Assembly: GCF_900091705.1 (NCBI RefSeq)
Contig: NZ_LT594785.1
Span: 1,344,858-1,408,857 of the forward strand
Length of the DNA stretch: 64,000 bases
Origin: Clostridium mediterraneense
GTDB taxonomy: Bacteria; Bacillota; Clostridia; Clostridiales; Clostridiaceae
Reading direction: 5' to 3'
Shown: in pieces, positions 41,700 through 50,861 of the stretch
Layout: each line of letters begins with the position of its first letter
How positions within the stretch are numbered: position 1 is the first letter of the stretch
Translations under genes and position numbers: made by a program
Notes under the pieces: model-generated
What the model was told of the DNA's origin: nothing
Database searches by the model: none
The model's input: only the letters and a program-made list of their open reading frames with translations

Positions 41700-41811
41700 C
41701 CTTTAATTTGATCCAGAGAGGTCGATAAGGAAGTTATTTTAAGATAATATTAAATTTTATCTAAATTTAGTGCGTAAGTAAAGCCTTCCTTTTCCAGGAA
41801 GGCCTTTTTTT
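41700..41811 (+). promoter_or_regulatory. PyrR-type transcription attenuator of the pyr operon
   Basis: TCCAGAGAGGT (41712-41722) is the conserved PyrR-binding loop sequence, flanked by CCTT/AAGG arms that close the anti-antiterminator. AAGGAAG (41727-41733) can pair either there or with CTTCCTT (41785-41791) to form the antiterminator. The latter overlaps the terminator GCCTTCCT (41783-41790) / AGGAAGGC (41796-41803) with a T-run. With UMP-bound PyrR, transcription would stop. pyrR itself is not in this window. Confidence 0.88.
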
Positions 41812-41878
41812 ATAGCATATAATAATAACTTATCTTCTTTAAATTTAACACAGAGATGTTAAAAAGGAGTGATGTAAA

Positions 41879-42814
41879 ATGCCTAATGAAAGCTTAATAG
41901 GAAAACATTTAATAGAGCCTAAAGATTTTTCAGTTAAACAATTAGATGAAATCTTTGAGCTTGCAAGTCAAATAATTTCAAATCCAAAAGAATATGCAGA
42001 TATATGCAAAGGGAAGATTTTAGGAACTCTTTTTTACGAGCCTAGTACAAGAACTAGACTTTCTTTTGAATCAGCTATGCTAAGACTAGGAGGTCGAGTA
42101 ATAGGATTTTCTGATTCACAATCTAGTTCAGTTTCAAAAGGAGAGTCACTAAGAGATACAATTCAAACAGTAGGTTGCTATGCAGATGTAATTGCTATGA
42201 GGCATCCTTTAGAAGGTGCAGCAAAAGTAGCAGCAATGTATTCAGATATACCAGTAATTAATGCTGGAGATGGAGGGCATCAGCATCCAACACAAACCTT
42301 AACAGATTTATTAACTATAAAAAAGCTAAAAGAAAGTTTAAGTGGAAATACCATAGCTTTATGTGGAGATTTAAAGTATGGAAGAACAGTTCACTCATTA
42401 ATAAAAGCTTTATCAAGATATAGTGATAATAAATTCATACTAATATCACCAGAAGAATTAAAAATACCCGAATATATAAAATCAGAAGTTTTAGAAAAAA
42501 ATAATATTGAATATATAGAAATCAATAATTTAGAAGAAGGCATTAAAAAGGCAGATATTCTTTATATGACAAGAGTTCAAAGAGAAAGATTTGCTGATAA
42601 AGATGAATATGAAAGATTGAAGGATGTCTATATTCTTAATAAAGAAAAAATGGAATTAGCTAAAAGAGATATGATAGTTATGCATCCTCTTCCAAGAGTA
42701 AATGAGATAAGCTATGAAGTAGATGAGGATAGTAGAGCTAAATATTTTGAGCAAGCAAGATATGGAATGTATGTAAGAATGGCTTTAATAGCTAAATTAT
42801 TGGGGGTAGCATAA
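41879..42814 (+). CDS. pyrB: aspartate carbamoyltransferase catalytic subunit
   Basis: The product has 311 residues, the same length class as E. coli PyrB. The carbamoyl phosphate loop is [21 protein letters not shown]. The flexible 80s-loop region with [25 protein letters not shown], and the 240s-type [11 protein letters not shown] motifs are all present. It condenses carbamoyl phosphate with aspartate. AAAAAGGAG precedes the ATG. Its stop abuts the ATG of the tiny pyrI. Confidence 0.97.
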   Translation: MPNESLIGKHLIEPKDFSVKQLDEIFELASQIISNPKEYADICKGKILGTLFYEPSTRTRLSFESAMLRLGGRVIGFSDSQSSSVSKGESLRDTIQTVGCYADVIAMRHPLEGAAKVAAMYSDIPVINAGDGGHQHPTQTLTDLLTIKKLKESLSGNTIALCGDLKYGRTVHSLIKALSRYSDNKFILISPEELKIPEYIKSEVLEKNNIEYIEINNLEEGIKKADILYMTRVQRERFADKDEYERLKDVYILNKEKMELAKRDMIVMHPLPRVNEISYEVDEDSRAKYFEQARYGMYVRMALIAKLLGVA

Positions 42815-42970
42815 ATGGAAAATCAACAAAAAGAAAATAAAATAAAAATTTGTTCAAACTCAAAATGTATAACTCATTATGAAAAGTATCTAAAATTAAG
42901 TTTTACAAAGATGACAGGTAAGAAAGATATGTACCTATGTGATTATTGTGAGAGAGAAAATAAATTTTAA
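42815..42970 (+). CDS. pyrI: minimal PyrI: zinc domain only of aspartate carbamoyltransferase regulatory chain
   Basis: This 51-codon gene starts immediately after the pyrB stop. The residues fit the C-terminal zinc-binding part of PyrI: IKICSNSKCITHYEKYL, then DMYLCDYCE. The spacing C13-x4-C18-x23-C42-x2-C45 equals that of E. coli PyrI (Cys109, 114, 138, 141). The N-terminal nucleotide-binding (ATP/CTP) domain of about 100 residues is missing altogether. It may hold catalytic trimers together without allosteric control. Its position between pyrB and pyrC supports a real gene, not a remnant. Confidence 0.8.
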   Translation: MENQQKENKIKICSNSKCITHYEKYLKLSFTKMTGKKDMYLCDYCERENKF

Positions 42971-42996
42971 AAATTTTTGAAGGTTGAGGGATGTTT

Positions 42997-44196
42997 ATGA
43001 ATTTATTAATTAAGAATGTAAATATAGTAGATGAAAGTCATAATTTCAAAGGTGATTTATATATAGAAAATGGAAAGATTAAAGAGTTATCAGATAATAT
43101 AATTAAAGATTGTAAAGTTATAGATGGTAAAGGATTAGTGCTTATGCCAGCATTTATAGATACTCATGCTCATTTTAGAGATCCAGGATTTACTTATAAA
43201 GAAGATATTGAAACTGGTTCTAAAGCAGCAGTAAGAGGTGGTTATACAGCTGTAACTCTTATGGGTAATACAAATCCAATTTCTAGTACAAAAGAAATTA
43301 AGGATATGGTAGAAGACAAGGCAAGAGAAATAGGTCTTGTAGATGCATATCAATGTATTACTATAACTAAAGATTTAGATGGAAAGACACTTAGTCATTT
43401 AGAAGCTTTTGAAGGGGACAAGTCATTAAAAGCTATAACTGATGATGGAAAAGGAGTTTGTGATTCAAAGATTATGCATGATGCTATGCTTATGGCAAAG
43501 AGAAATAACTGGATTGTTATGTCACATGCTGAAAATCATGAGGTTTCAAAAATATCAATGAGACTTGCAGAAAATATGATGACTTGGAGAGATGTAGAAC
43601 TTGCAAAATTTACAGGTGCAAGACTTCATATGTCACATGTTAGTACAAAAGAAGCTATTGATTATATAAGAGAAGGAAAAGAATCAGGAGCTAAAGTAAG
43701 TTGTGAGGTAACTCCACATCATATATTCTTTAATAATAAAATAAATAATTATAGAGTTAATCCACCAATAAGAGAAGAGGAAGATGTAAAGTCATTAATT
43801 CATGGAATTAAAATGAACTATGTGGATTGTATAGGAACAGATCATGCTCCACATACAGATGAAGAAAAACTAAAAGGTGCACCAGGACTTACAGGTATAG
43901 AACTTGCATTTTCAGTATGTTATACAAAGCTTGTAAAAGAAGAGGGAATAAGTCTTAATAAGCTTAGTTCACTTATGAGTGGTAGAGCAGGAGAATTGCT
44001 TGGAGTAAATAAAGGAAAAATACAAGTAGGATTTGATGGTGATATTGTCCTTCTTGATTTAAATAAAGAATTTATAGTTGATAGAAAGAAGCTTGTATCT
44101 AAAAGTAAAAATACACCATTTGATGGAGTTAAACTTTATGGAGATGTAGTTTTAACTGTAAAAGAAGGAAAAATAGTTTATAAAGGTGAGTTTTAA
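42997..44196 (+). CDS. pyrC: dihydroorotase
   Basis: The start is ATG at 42997, 6 bases after GAGGG. The ATG at 42991 abuts that site and is less likely. The product has 399 residues, a long class I (PyrC type I) dihydroorotase. It has AFIDTHAHFRDPGFTYKED (zinc His pair), the GGYTAVTLMGNTNP segment, VMSHAENHE, HMSHVST, and GTDHAPHTDEEK (catalytic Asp). It closes carbamoyl aspartate to dihydroorotate. Confidence 0.96.
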   Translation: MNLLIKNVNIVDESHNFKGDLYIENGKIKELSDNIIKDCKVIDGKGLVLMPAFIDTHAHFRDPGFTYKEDIETGSKAAVRGGYTAVTLMGNTNPISSTKEIKDMVEDKAREIGLVDAYQCITITKDLDGKTLSHLEAFEGDKSLKAITDDGKGVCDSKIMHDAMLMAKRNNWIVMSHAENHEVSKISMRLAENMMTWRDVELAKFTGARLHMSHVSTKEAIDYIREGKESGAKVSCEVTPHHIFFNNKINNYRVNPPIREEEDVKSLIHGIKMNYVDCIGTDHAPHTDEEKLKGAPGLTGIELAFSVCYTKLVKEEGISLNKLSSLMSGRAGELLGVNKGKIQVGFDGDIVLLDLNKEFIVDRKKLVSKSKNTPFDGVKLYGDVVLTVKEGKIVYKGEF

Positions 44197-44207
44197 GGGG
44201 GATTATC

Positions 44208-45077
44208 ATGATTATAGATAAATTATATAAAAAAGTAGAAGAAAATGGAGTAGTTTGCTTAGGGCTTGATACAAGTCTAGACTATATACCACAAGGATTT
44301 AAGGATAAATTTGATAATATAAGTGATATTTTATTTAATTTTAATAAAAGTATTATAGATGAAACTTTAGATGTAGTTGCTTGTTATAAAGTACAAATAG
44401 CTTATTATGAGGCTTTAGGAATAGAAGGACTTTTAGCTTATAAGAGAACCTTAGAATATTTAAGAGAAAAAGAAGCTATAAGTATTGCAGATATAAAAAG
44501 AGGAGATATAGCTGCAACAGCTAAAATGTATGCTAAAGCTCATTTTGAAGGAGATTTTGAATCAGATTTTATAACTCTTAGCCCTTATATGGGAATGGAT
44601 AGTATAGAACCATATATTCCATATTTCGAAAGTGGGGAAAAAGGAGCTTTTGTATTAGTAAGAACTTCAAATAAAGGTGCGGAAGATATAGAGTTTATAG
44701 AAAGTAAAGATGGAAAAAGAATTTATGATATAGTAGGCGAAAAGTTATCTAATATTGGAGATCCATTACTTGGAGAATCAGGATATAGTGCAATTGGAGC
44801 AGTAATAGGATGTACACATACAAAAGAAGCTAACAAAATAAGAGAAGATCTTAAAAAGATGTTTTTCTTAATACCAGGTTATGGAGCACAAGGCGGAAAA
44901 GCTGAAGATGTAGCTAAATATCTTAATAATGGAAATGGCGGAGTAGTTAATTCATCAAGAAAAATACTTCTTGCATATAAAGAGCAAAATGATGAAGAAA
45001 ACTTTGCACTTTGTGCTAGAAGAGAAGCCATAAAAATGAGAGATGAAATAAGACAAGCTGTAAATAGTATTAGATAA
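44208..45077 (+). CDS. pyrF: orotidine 5'-phosphate decarboxylase (type 2)
   Basis: The product has 289 residues, longer than the 230-240 of type 1 and typical of type 2. The catalytic D-x-K-x2-D signature is in SIADIKRGDIAATAKMYA. VCLGLDTSLDYIP, LSPYMGMDSIEPYI, LVRTSNKGAEDIEF and PGYGAQGGKAEDV follow. It makes UMP, the substrate of PyrH. GGGGG precedes the ATG. Confidence 0.96.
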   Translation: MIIDKLYKKVEENGVVCLGLDTSLDYIPQGFKDKFDNISDILFNFNKSIIDETLDVVACYKVQIAYYEALGIEGLLAYKRTLEYLREKEAISIADIKRGDIAATAKMYAKAHFEGDFESDFITLSPYMGMDSIEPYIPYFESGEKGAFVLVRTSNKGAEDIEFIESKDGKRIYDIVGEKLSNIGDPLLGESGYSAIGAVIGCTHTKEANKIREDLKKMFFLIPGYGAQGGKAEDVAKYLNNGNGGVVNSSRKILLAYKEQNDEENFALCARREAIKMRDEIRQAVNSIR

Positions 45078-45099
45078 TAAAGATAGAGGTGTGAGTTCT

Positions 45100-45846
45100 A
45101 TGGCAATGGAGTATGTTAAGTCAGTTATTTTAGAAAATATAGAAATATCTACAGGGATTTATTCTATGAAACTTAAGCATAAAAAAGGTGTAAAAGCAGG
45201 TCAATTTTATATGCTTAAATCTGAGAAAGCTTTCCTTGGAAGACCTATAAGTGTTTGTGAAGTTGAAAATGATGTTTTAAGATTTGTTTATGCTGTTGTA
45301 GGAAAAGGGACAGAAGAACTTAAATCTCTTAGAGAAGGTGAAGCTTTAAAGCTTATAGGACCTTTAGGAAATGGTTTTGATATCGAAAAAGAGTATGGTA
45401 ATACAGCTTTAGTAGGTGGAGGAATAGGTGTAGCCCCTCTATTAGAACTTGCTAAAAATTTAAAAATTAATAATAGTACTAAAAGTTTAGATTTTTATGG
45501 TGGTTTCAGGGATGAAATATATTTAGTAGAAGATATAAAAAAATATGTTGATGATGTCATAATAAGCACGAATTCAGGTAAATATGGGGTTAAAGGATTT
45601 GTTACTCAACCATTAGTAGAAAATATAAAAAAATATGATACTATTCTTTGTTGCGGACCAGAAATTATGATGCAAAAAGTTGTAGAAATAGCAAAAGAAA
45701 ATAATATAGATATTTATGTATCAATGGAAAAACATATGGCTTGTGGAGTAGGAGCATGTCTAGTGTGTACTTGTAAAACTAAAGATGGAAATAAGAGAAC
45801 ATGTAAAGATGGTCCTGTATTTAATGGACTTGACATTGAATTTTAG
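45100..45846 (+). CDS. pyrK: dihydroorotate dehydrogenase electron transfer subunit
   Basis: The start is ATG at 45100, with AGAGGTG upstream. A second ATG two codons later is also possible. The product has 248 residues. It has an FAD-binding ferredoxin-reductase domain ([27 protein letters not shown]), an NAD-binding part ([16 protein letters not shown]) and a [2Fe-2S] site ([15 protein letters not shown]...RTCKDGPVF). It passes electrons from PyrD to NAD+. Adjacent pyrD is the type 1B partner. Confidence 0.96.
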   Translation: MAMEYVKSVILENIEISTGIYSMKLKHKKGVKAGQFYMLKSEKAFLGRPISVCEVENDVLRFVYAVVGKGTEELKSLREGEALKLIGPLGNGFDIEKEYGNTALVGGGIGVAPLLELAKNLKINNSTKSLDFYGGFRDEIYLVEDIKKYVDDVIISTNSGKYGVKGFVTQPLVENIKKYDTILCCGPEIMMQKVVEIAKENNIDIYVSMEKHMACGVGACLVCTCKTKDGNKRTCKDGPVFNGLDIEF

Positions 45847-45857
45847 GAGGAAGTCTT

Positions 45858-46757
45858 ATGTTAAAGGTTAATATAAATGGAGTAGATTTTAAAAATCCAG
45901 TAATAGCTGCATCAGGTACATTTGGTTTTGGAGAAGAGTACAATAACTTCTATGATGTATCAAAACTGGGAGGAATATCTTCTAAGGGTCTTACACTTAA
46001 TGAAAGAGCTGGTAATGATGGAATTAGAATTTATGAAACTGCAGAAGGAATAATGAATTCAGTAGGTCTTCAAAATCCAGGAGTAGAAGGGTTTATAAGA
46101 AATGAACTTCCTAAAATGAGAAAGCTTGATACTAATATAATAGCTAATGTTGGTGGAGGATGTATAGAAGATTATGAAAAGGCTATATCAATACTAGATG
46201 AAACAGATATTGATATGATTGAATTAAATATTTCTTGTCCTAATGTTAAGTCAGGTGGAATGGCATTTGGAATAAAAAGTGATGTAGCAAGAGATGTTGT
46301 ATCAAAGGTAAGGGCTTTAACAAGAAAACCTCTTATGGTTAAGTTATCTCCAAATGCAGAGGATATAGTTGAAATGGCAGTTCAATGTGAAATGGCAGGA
46401 GCAGACTCAATATCACTTATAAATACAGTAAAAGGAATGGCAATAGATATAAAGAAAAGAAAGCCAATATTTAATAATAAATTTGCAGGACTTTCAGGTC
46501 CAGCAGTAAAACCAATTGCTCTTAGAATGGTGCATGAAGTATCAAATGCTGTAAGTATACCAGTTATAGGACTAGGAGGCATATCTACAGCTGAAGATGC
46601 AATAGAATTTATGATGGCTGGGGCAAATGCTATTCAAATAGGTACAGTAAGTTTTATAAATCCAACAGCAGGAATTGAGATAATTGAAGGTATGGAAAAG
46701 TTCTGTAAAGAAGAAGGTATTAAAAATATAAATGAAATAGTAGGAATTATAAAATAA
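45858..46757 (+). CDS. pyrD: dihydroorotate dehydrogenase, type 1B catalytic subunit
   Basis: The product has 299 residues. It is an FMN TIM barrel with [28 protein letters not shown], the catalytic-Cys segment [41 protein letters not shown] and [19 protein letters not shown]. The Cys base and the neighbouring pyrK define type 1B, NAD-linked and cytoplasmic. GGAGG precedes the ATG. Confidence 0.97.
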   Translation: MLKVNINGVDFKNPVIAASGTFGFGEEYNNFYDVSKLGGISSKGLTLNERAGNDGIRIYETAEGIMNSVGLQNPGVEGFIRNELPKMRKLDTNIIANVGGGCIEDYEKAISILDETDIDMIELNISCPNVKSGGMAFGIKSDVARDVVSKVRALTRKPLMVKLSPNAEDIVEMAVQCEMAGADSISLINTVKGMAIDIKKRKPIFNNKFAGLSGPAVKPIALRMVHEVSNAVSIPVIGLGGISTAEDAIEFMMAGANAIQIGTVSFINPTAGIEIIEGMEKFCKEEGIKNINEIVGIIK

Positions 46758-46797
46758 TTTTAAAATAGATTGAGTGAATTAATAGGAGGATTTAATT

Positions 46798-47364
46798 ATG
46801 GTTATTGAAACATTAAAGGAAGTAGGAGCATTATTAGAAGGACACTTTTTATTATCATCAGGAAAGCATTCAAATAGATATTGCCAATGTGCTAGACTAT
46901 TACAACATCCAGAAAAGGCAGAGAAAGTTTTAAAAGTTGTTGCAGATCAATTAAGAGATAGCAATATAGAATGTGATTTAGTTGTAGGACCAGCAATGGG
47001 AGGAGTAGTAGTTGCTTATGAATTAGGAAGACAACTTGGTAAACCAGCTATATTTACTGAAAGAGAAAATGGAGAAATGACTTTAAGAAGAGGCTTTGAA
47101 ATAAAAAAAGGTCAAAAAGTTATAATTACAGAAGATGTTGTTACAACAGGAAAGAGTTTTAAAGAAGCTGCAAAAGTTATAGAAGAACATGGTGGAGAAG
47201 TTGTTGCAGTAATATGCATAGTCGATAGAACATCAACTAAGGTAACAGATTATCCTATGTTTAGCTCAGTAAAGTTAGATATTGAAACATATGAAGTTGA
47301 AGATTGTCCTTTATGTAAAGAGAATATACCATATGTTAAACCAGGAAGTAGAAAAATAAAATAG
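46798..47364 (+). CDS. pyrE: orotate phosphoribosyltransferase
   Basis: The product has 188 residues. The PRPP loop is [16 protein letters not shown], and [38 protein letters not shown] and [15 protein letters not shown] are typical of the clostridial/archaeal-type OPRT. A C-terminal CPLC motif is present. It makes OMP from orotate for PyrF. It is the last gene of the pyr operon and is followed by a terminator. Confidence 0.96.
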   Translation: MVIETLKEVGALLEGHFLLSSGKHSNRYCQCARLLQHPEKAEKVLKVVADQLRDSNIECDLVVGPAMGGVVVAYELGRQLGKPAIFTERENGEMTLRRGFEIKKGQKVIITEDVVTTGKSFKEAAKVIEEHGGEVVAVICIVDRTSTKVTDYPMFSSVKLDIETYEVEDCPLCKENIPYVKPGSRKIK

Positions 47365-47370
47365 AAATAA

Positions 47371-47425
47371 AAAAAGACTATCTCATTGTGGAATAAAAAT
47401 TTCCTTTAGAGATAGTCTTTTTATT
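47371..47425 (+). terminator. intrinsic terminator after pyrE
   Basis: AAAAAGACTATCTC and GAGATAGTCTTTTT arms enclose a small GGAA/TTCC inner stem. Confidence 0.9.
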
Positions 47426-47760
47426 TTTAAATAGTATAAATATTATCTAAGTTTCTCTCAAATAGTTCTATTAAGGGACAGAGCCTTTTTATAGTATAAG
47501 TTTTTAATATATATTTTTTATAATAAGGTATTAAAAAATACTATGTAAGAAAAATTGGTTATTGCTTAGCAATATTTTAATAATTACCAAACTATTTGTG
47601 TGTGTAAATAAATAGTTGAAAAGTGTAGAATAATTTAAAAAGTATTTTTTAGTTAATATTTCAATAAGGTGATTAACTATTTTGTAAACTTTAGGAAATT
47701 GTATTAAGTTACAATAATACTAATAAATATAAAATTATTAAAAGAGCAAAGGATGAAAAA
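47426..47760. other. AT-rich intergenic region upstream of the anchored orphan
   Basis: This 335-base region has no ORF of note. It contains a nested inverted repeat, TATTGC-TTA-GCAATA inside imperfect GGTTATT/AATTACC arms (about 47555-47590). No clear promoter was seen, only weak AT-rich candidates. Confidence 0.4.
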
Positions 47761-48579
47761 ATGAAAAAGTTAGCAATAATAGTCGCCATTATAGCTTTAG
47801 GTGGTATTGTAATAGCTGGTGGATATTCTATAGAAAAGGGAAAGTTAAATACTAATATAAATGTTGATAAGCAAAATTCTAATAATACTAATAGTGCTGT
47901 AGTTAATAATAATAGTAATGGTAATTATGACAATAATAGTGAAAGCCATAATAATTCTATTAAAAATATAAATAATACATATAATCAAAGTATAGATAGT
48001 ACAAAAAAATTTTCTAGTGTGAATCAAGAAAGCCATGATAATATTTCAAGTCAGGTAAATAGTAATGATTCTAGTTCTAGTACAAGTCAAATAAATTCAA
48101 ATAATGAAAATAAAACTAGTAGTTCAATAAATATTTCAGATTATATGGGTGTGTGGAATCCTGTTACTGAGGTGCAATGGAATAGTGTATATAATCAAAA
48201 TATTATTCCAACAGAAAAACAGTTAAATGAGAATAAATTAATTATGACACCGGAAGAATTTTCATTTAATGGGGTAACTATAAAAAATCCAGCTTATAAA
48301 ATTGTTCCAATTGATGAATGTGATGTTTTTGCTAATGCACAGATGGGAGCTTATGAGGGGTTAAATAATAATTATAATCATAAGAGTAATAGTGAGATAG
48401 GAATTCCTAAAACACCTTATTCACCTATATATTTTATAGTTGCATATCCTAAAGGAAAGCGTAAGGAATATCTAGGTGAGGATGGAGGACTTATTTTCAA
48501 TTATCCTTATATATTAGATGGGCATGTATTTGCTTTACTAAATACACCAGAAAAGCCACTTTATAAATTTGAGAAATAG
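47761..48579 (+). CDS. membrane-anchored Asn/Ser-rich protein of unknown function
   Basis: The product has 272 residues. A basic start and hydrophobic segment (MKKLAIIVAIIALGGIVIAGG) form an N-terminal anchor without a lipobox cysteine. Residues about 35-120 are a low-complexity Asn/Ser/Lys spacer, as in wall-spanning linkers. A compact C-terminal domain (about 122-272) contains YMGVWNPVTEVQWNSVYNQN, MTPEEFSFNG, IYFIVAYPKGKRKEYLG and a late YPYILDGHVFALLNTPE. I recognise no family. The layout suggests an extracytoplasmic domain held off the membrane. It is a single gene. Confidence 0.7.
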   Translation: MKKLAIIVAIIALGGIVIAGGYSIEKGKLNTNINVDKQNSNNTNSAVVNNNSNGNYDNNSESHNNSIKNINNTYNQSIDSTKKFSSVNQESHDNISSQVNSNDSSSSTSQINSNNENKTSSSINISDYMGVWNPVTEVQWNSVYNQNIIPTEKQLNENKLIMTPEEFSFNGVTIKNPAYKIVPIDECDVFANAQMGAYEGLNNNYNHKSNSEIGIPKTPYSPIYFIVAYPKGKRKEYLGEDGGLIFNYPYILDGHVFALLNTPEKPLYKFEK

Positions 48580-48762
48580 ATATATTTCGTATAAAATTTA
48601 TGTCTTATAAGTTGATTAGTAAATAAAATTTTATGATGTAATTTAATTATTAAATAGGATAAATATTAATAAAAAATATAATGAAAAAATAATTTTAAAT
48701 ATAGCAAAAGTAATTAAATGGTAATATAATAAAATAAATAGTAAAATCTTTGATTGAAAAAA

Positions 48763-49030
48763 GTATCTATAAGTAGGTTAGCTTAGCGAGCTGTGGTTTG
48801 GTGGGATGCACAGTGTAACTCTTATAGTGAAATGGGTTCATGAGATGCGAAGGTGAAACTTTAATGTAGTAGCCTAAGCCCTGTCCTCAGGTTATAGGGG
48901 TAGAATATCGAGTAATTAGCTCTGTATTTGAGTGAAGAAGAACAGCTATAGTTATTTTACATATCTATAGAGGTTGAATTTGGGTGGCACCACGACACTA
49001 TCGTCCCAAGTAAGGGAGATGGTGTTTTTT
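48763..49030 (+). promoter_or_regulatory. tryptophan-specific T-box riboswitch upstream of trpB
   Basis: Stem I: CTATAAG (48767-48773) pairs with CTTATAG (48821-48827), GTTA with TAAC (48777-48780/48816-48819), and CTGTG with CACAG (48791-48795/48809-48813). The AGCGAG and GGTTTGGTGGGATG distal motifs lie between. The specifier loop reads GAAATGGGTTC with UGG at 48833-48835, a Trp codon. The T-box GGGTGGCACCACG is at 48982-48994; its UGGC would pair with an NCCA end having discriminator G, as in tRNA-Trp. The terminator is 48995-49030 (ACACTATCGTCCC / GGGAGATGGTGT, T-run). Confidence 0.93.
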
Positions 49031-49116
49031 TTATATCAATAATCTTTTAAATTTGCTACCAATGGACTTATTCTTCAAAAGATTTTAACTAAATTTAAAA
49101 TGGAGGATTTAAAATT

Positions 49117-50292
49117 ATGGAAGGATATTACGGGAATTTTGGTGGACAATATGTATCAGATGAAATTAAGAATGCATTAAAGGAAGTAGAAGAGGGATTT
49201 TACAAATACAAAGATGATGAAGAATTTAAAAGTGAATATATGTATTATTTAAATAATTATGTTGGGAGACCATCACCTCTATATTATGCGAAAAGATTAA
49301 CTGAGTATTTAGGAGGAGCTAAGGTTTATTTAAAAAGAGAAGATTTAAATCATACTGGTGCTCATAAAATAAATAATGTTATAGGACAAATGCTTATAGC
49401 AAAAAGATTAGGAAAAAAGAAAGTAATAGCAGAAACAGGAGCAGGCCAACATGGTGTAGCAACAGCAACAGTTGCAGCACTTATGGGAATGGAATGTGAA
49501 GTTTATATGGGAGCGGTTGATGTAAAAAGACAAGAACTTAATGTTTTTAAAATGGAGCTTTTAGGTGCAAAGGTTATTCCTGTCATAGATGGAAGTAAAA
49601 CATTAAAGGAAGCAGTAGATGCTGCATTAAAAGCTTATGTACAAGAAGTTGATAATTCATTTTATGTATTAGGATCAGCAGTAGGTCCACATCCTTATCC
49701 TACAATGGTAAAGGAATTTCAAAAAATAATAAGTGAGGAAGCAAAAGAACAAATATTAAAGATGGAAGGTAAATTACCTAAAGCGATAATAGCTTGTGTT
49801 GGAGGAGGCAGTAATGCAATAGGAGCTTTTGCAGCATTTATAGAAAATAAAAATGTTGAACTTATAGGAGTAGAAGCAGCTGGAGAAGGAATAGAGACAG
49901 AAAAACATGCAGCAACAATGACAAAAGGAGTTGAAACTATAGTTCATGGAATGAATACACTTTGTCTTGTTAATGAAAAGAATGAGATTAAGGAAGCTTA
50001 TTCAATATCAGCAGGACTTGATTACCCAGGGGTTGGACCAGAACATTCATATCTTTGTAAAACGGGTAGAGCAAAATATTATCCAATAACAGATAAAGAG
50101 GCAATAGATGCTTTTAAGTTATTAACAAGCCTTGAAGGGATAATACCAGCAATAGAAAGCTCACATGCTATTGCACAAGGAATAAAGTATATTCCAGATA
50201 CTAAGAAAGAGGAGGTAGTAATTATAAATATTTCTGGAAGAGGAGATAAGGATATTGAACAGATAAGAAATTTTGAGCTTAATAATCATTAA
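49117..50292 (+). CDS. trpB: tryptophan synthase beta chain, stand-alone
   Basis: The product has 391 residues, the TrpB1 class usually paired with TrpA. It starts [16 protein letters not shown]. The PLP lysine is in [18 protein letters not shown], the phosphate loop is [15 protein letters not shown], and [35 protein letters not shown] and NISGRGDKD follow. It joins indole and serine to make Trp. No trpA or other trp gene is adjacent and a terminator follows, so its indole must come from another locus or from outside. The UGG T-box puts it under Trp-tRNA starvation control. Confidence 0.95.
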   Translation: MEGYYGNFGGQYVSDEIKNALKEVEEGFYKYKDDEEFKSEYMYYLNNYVGRPSPLYYAKRLTEYLGGAKVYLKREDLNHTGAHKINNVIGQMLIAKRLGKKKVIAETGAGQHGVATATVAALMGMECEVYMGAVDVKRQELNVFKMELLGAKVIPVIDGSKTLKEAVDAALKAYVQEVDNSFYVLGSAVGPHPYPTMVKEFQKIISEEAKEQILKMEGKLPKAIIACVGGGSNAIGAFAAFIENKNVELIGVEAAGEGIETEKHAATMTKGVETIVHGMNTLCLVNEKNEIKEAYSISAGLDYPGVGPEHSYLCKTGRAKYYPITDKEAIDAFKLLTSLEGIIPAIESSHAIAQGIKYIPDTKKEEVVIINISGRGDKDIEQIRNFELNNH

Positions 50293-50366
50293 AAATTAAG
50301 TTGTTAGAAGAGGTACTGTATATTTAAAAGAATGTTTTGAGATGAATAAAATAGTTTTCCTCATAA

Positions 50367-50408
50367 AAGAAAAAGATTACTTATAAAGCAATCTTTTTCT
50401 TTTTTTAT
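50367..50408 (+). terminator. intrinsic terminator after trpB
   Basis: AAAGAAAAAGATT and AATCTTTTTCTTT arms with a T-run. Confidence 0.9.
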
Positions 50409-50538
50409 TTCATATTAGAAACAAAAAGTTTTTAAATATAAAATATTCAGTTAATTTAGTTTAAGAAAAAGTTATGATATAATGTAATCAAAGCTAATAA
50501 AAATTACTTTCTATGCAACTTAGTGAAAAAAATGTTAA

Positions 50539-50552
50539 TGTAAATAGTTACA
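50539..50552. promoter_or_regulatory. candidate operator upstream of pflB
   Basis: TGTAA-ATAG-TTACA is a perfect 5-4-5 inverted repeat just upstream of the pfl promoter -35, centred about 55 bases before the predicted start. The spacing resembles CRP/FNR-family sites, but the half-site is not a classic FNR TTGAT. The regulator is unknown. Confidence 0.4.
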
Positions 50553-50564
50553 TATCATTTTGTC

Positions 50565-50594
50565 TTGTTAAATTAAAGAAAGATATGTTATAAT
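50565..50594 (+). promoter_or_regulatory. pfl promoter with a long leader
   Basis: TTGTTA (50565-50570), 18 bases ending in an extended TGT, and a perfect TATAAT (50589-50594). A second extended -10 (TGATATAAT) lies at about 50475-50483. The leader to pflB would be about 260 bases. It contains a perfect 6-2-6 palindrome, ACTATA-CA-TATAGT (50751-50764), and two copies of CAGATTATATA (50674-50684 and 50800-50810). Confidence 0.6.
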
Positions 50595-50861
50595 TGCTTT
50601 GAAAGTAAAATTTGACATTTATAGTAAATAAAGTTTGAATTTTATTGAAATTTAACTAACTAAGAGAAGAAAACAGATTATATAAAATATCATCTGATTT
50701 AAGAAACAAAGGCTAAAGAGAAGTTATCATTTTCACACTTAAGATTACAAACTATACATATAGTATAAATGTAAATATTAGTGTAAAGATGAATATAACC
50801 AGATTATATAGTAGTTATATTTTTAACAATATAATAAAACATTAAGGAGGTCTTTTTAGTT

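Noticed and set aside
42815-42970. The 51-codon PyrI as a decayed pseudogene
   Set aside because: All four zinc cysteines are kept at exact spacing, the frame is intact, and the start is tightly joined to pyrB. This is not what random decay would leave.
50566-50583. Rex-type operator (TTGTTAA half-site) at the pfl promoter
   Set aside because: The second half-site does not match TTAACAA, so only one arm is present.
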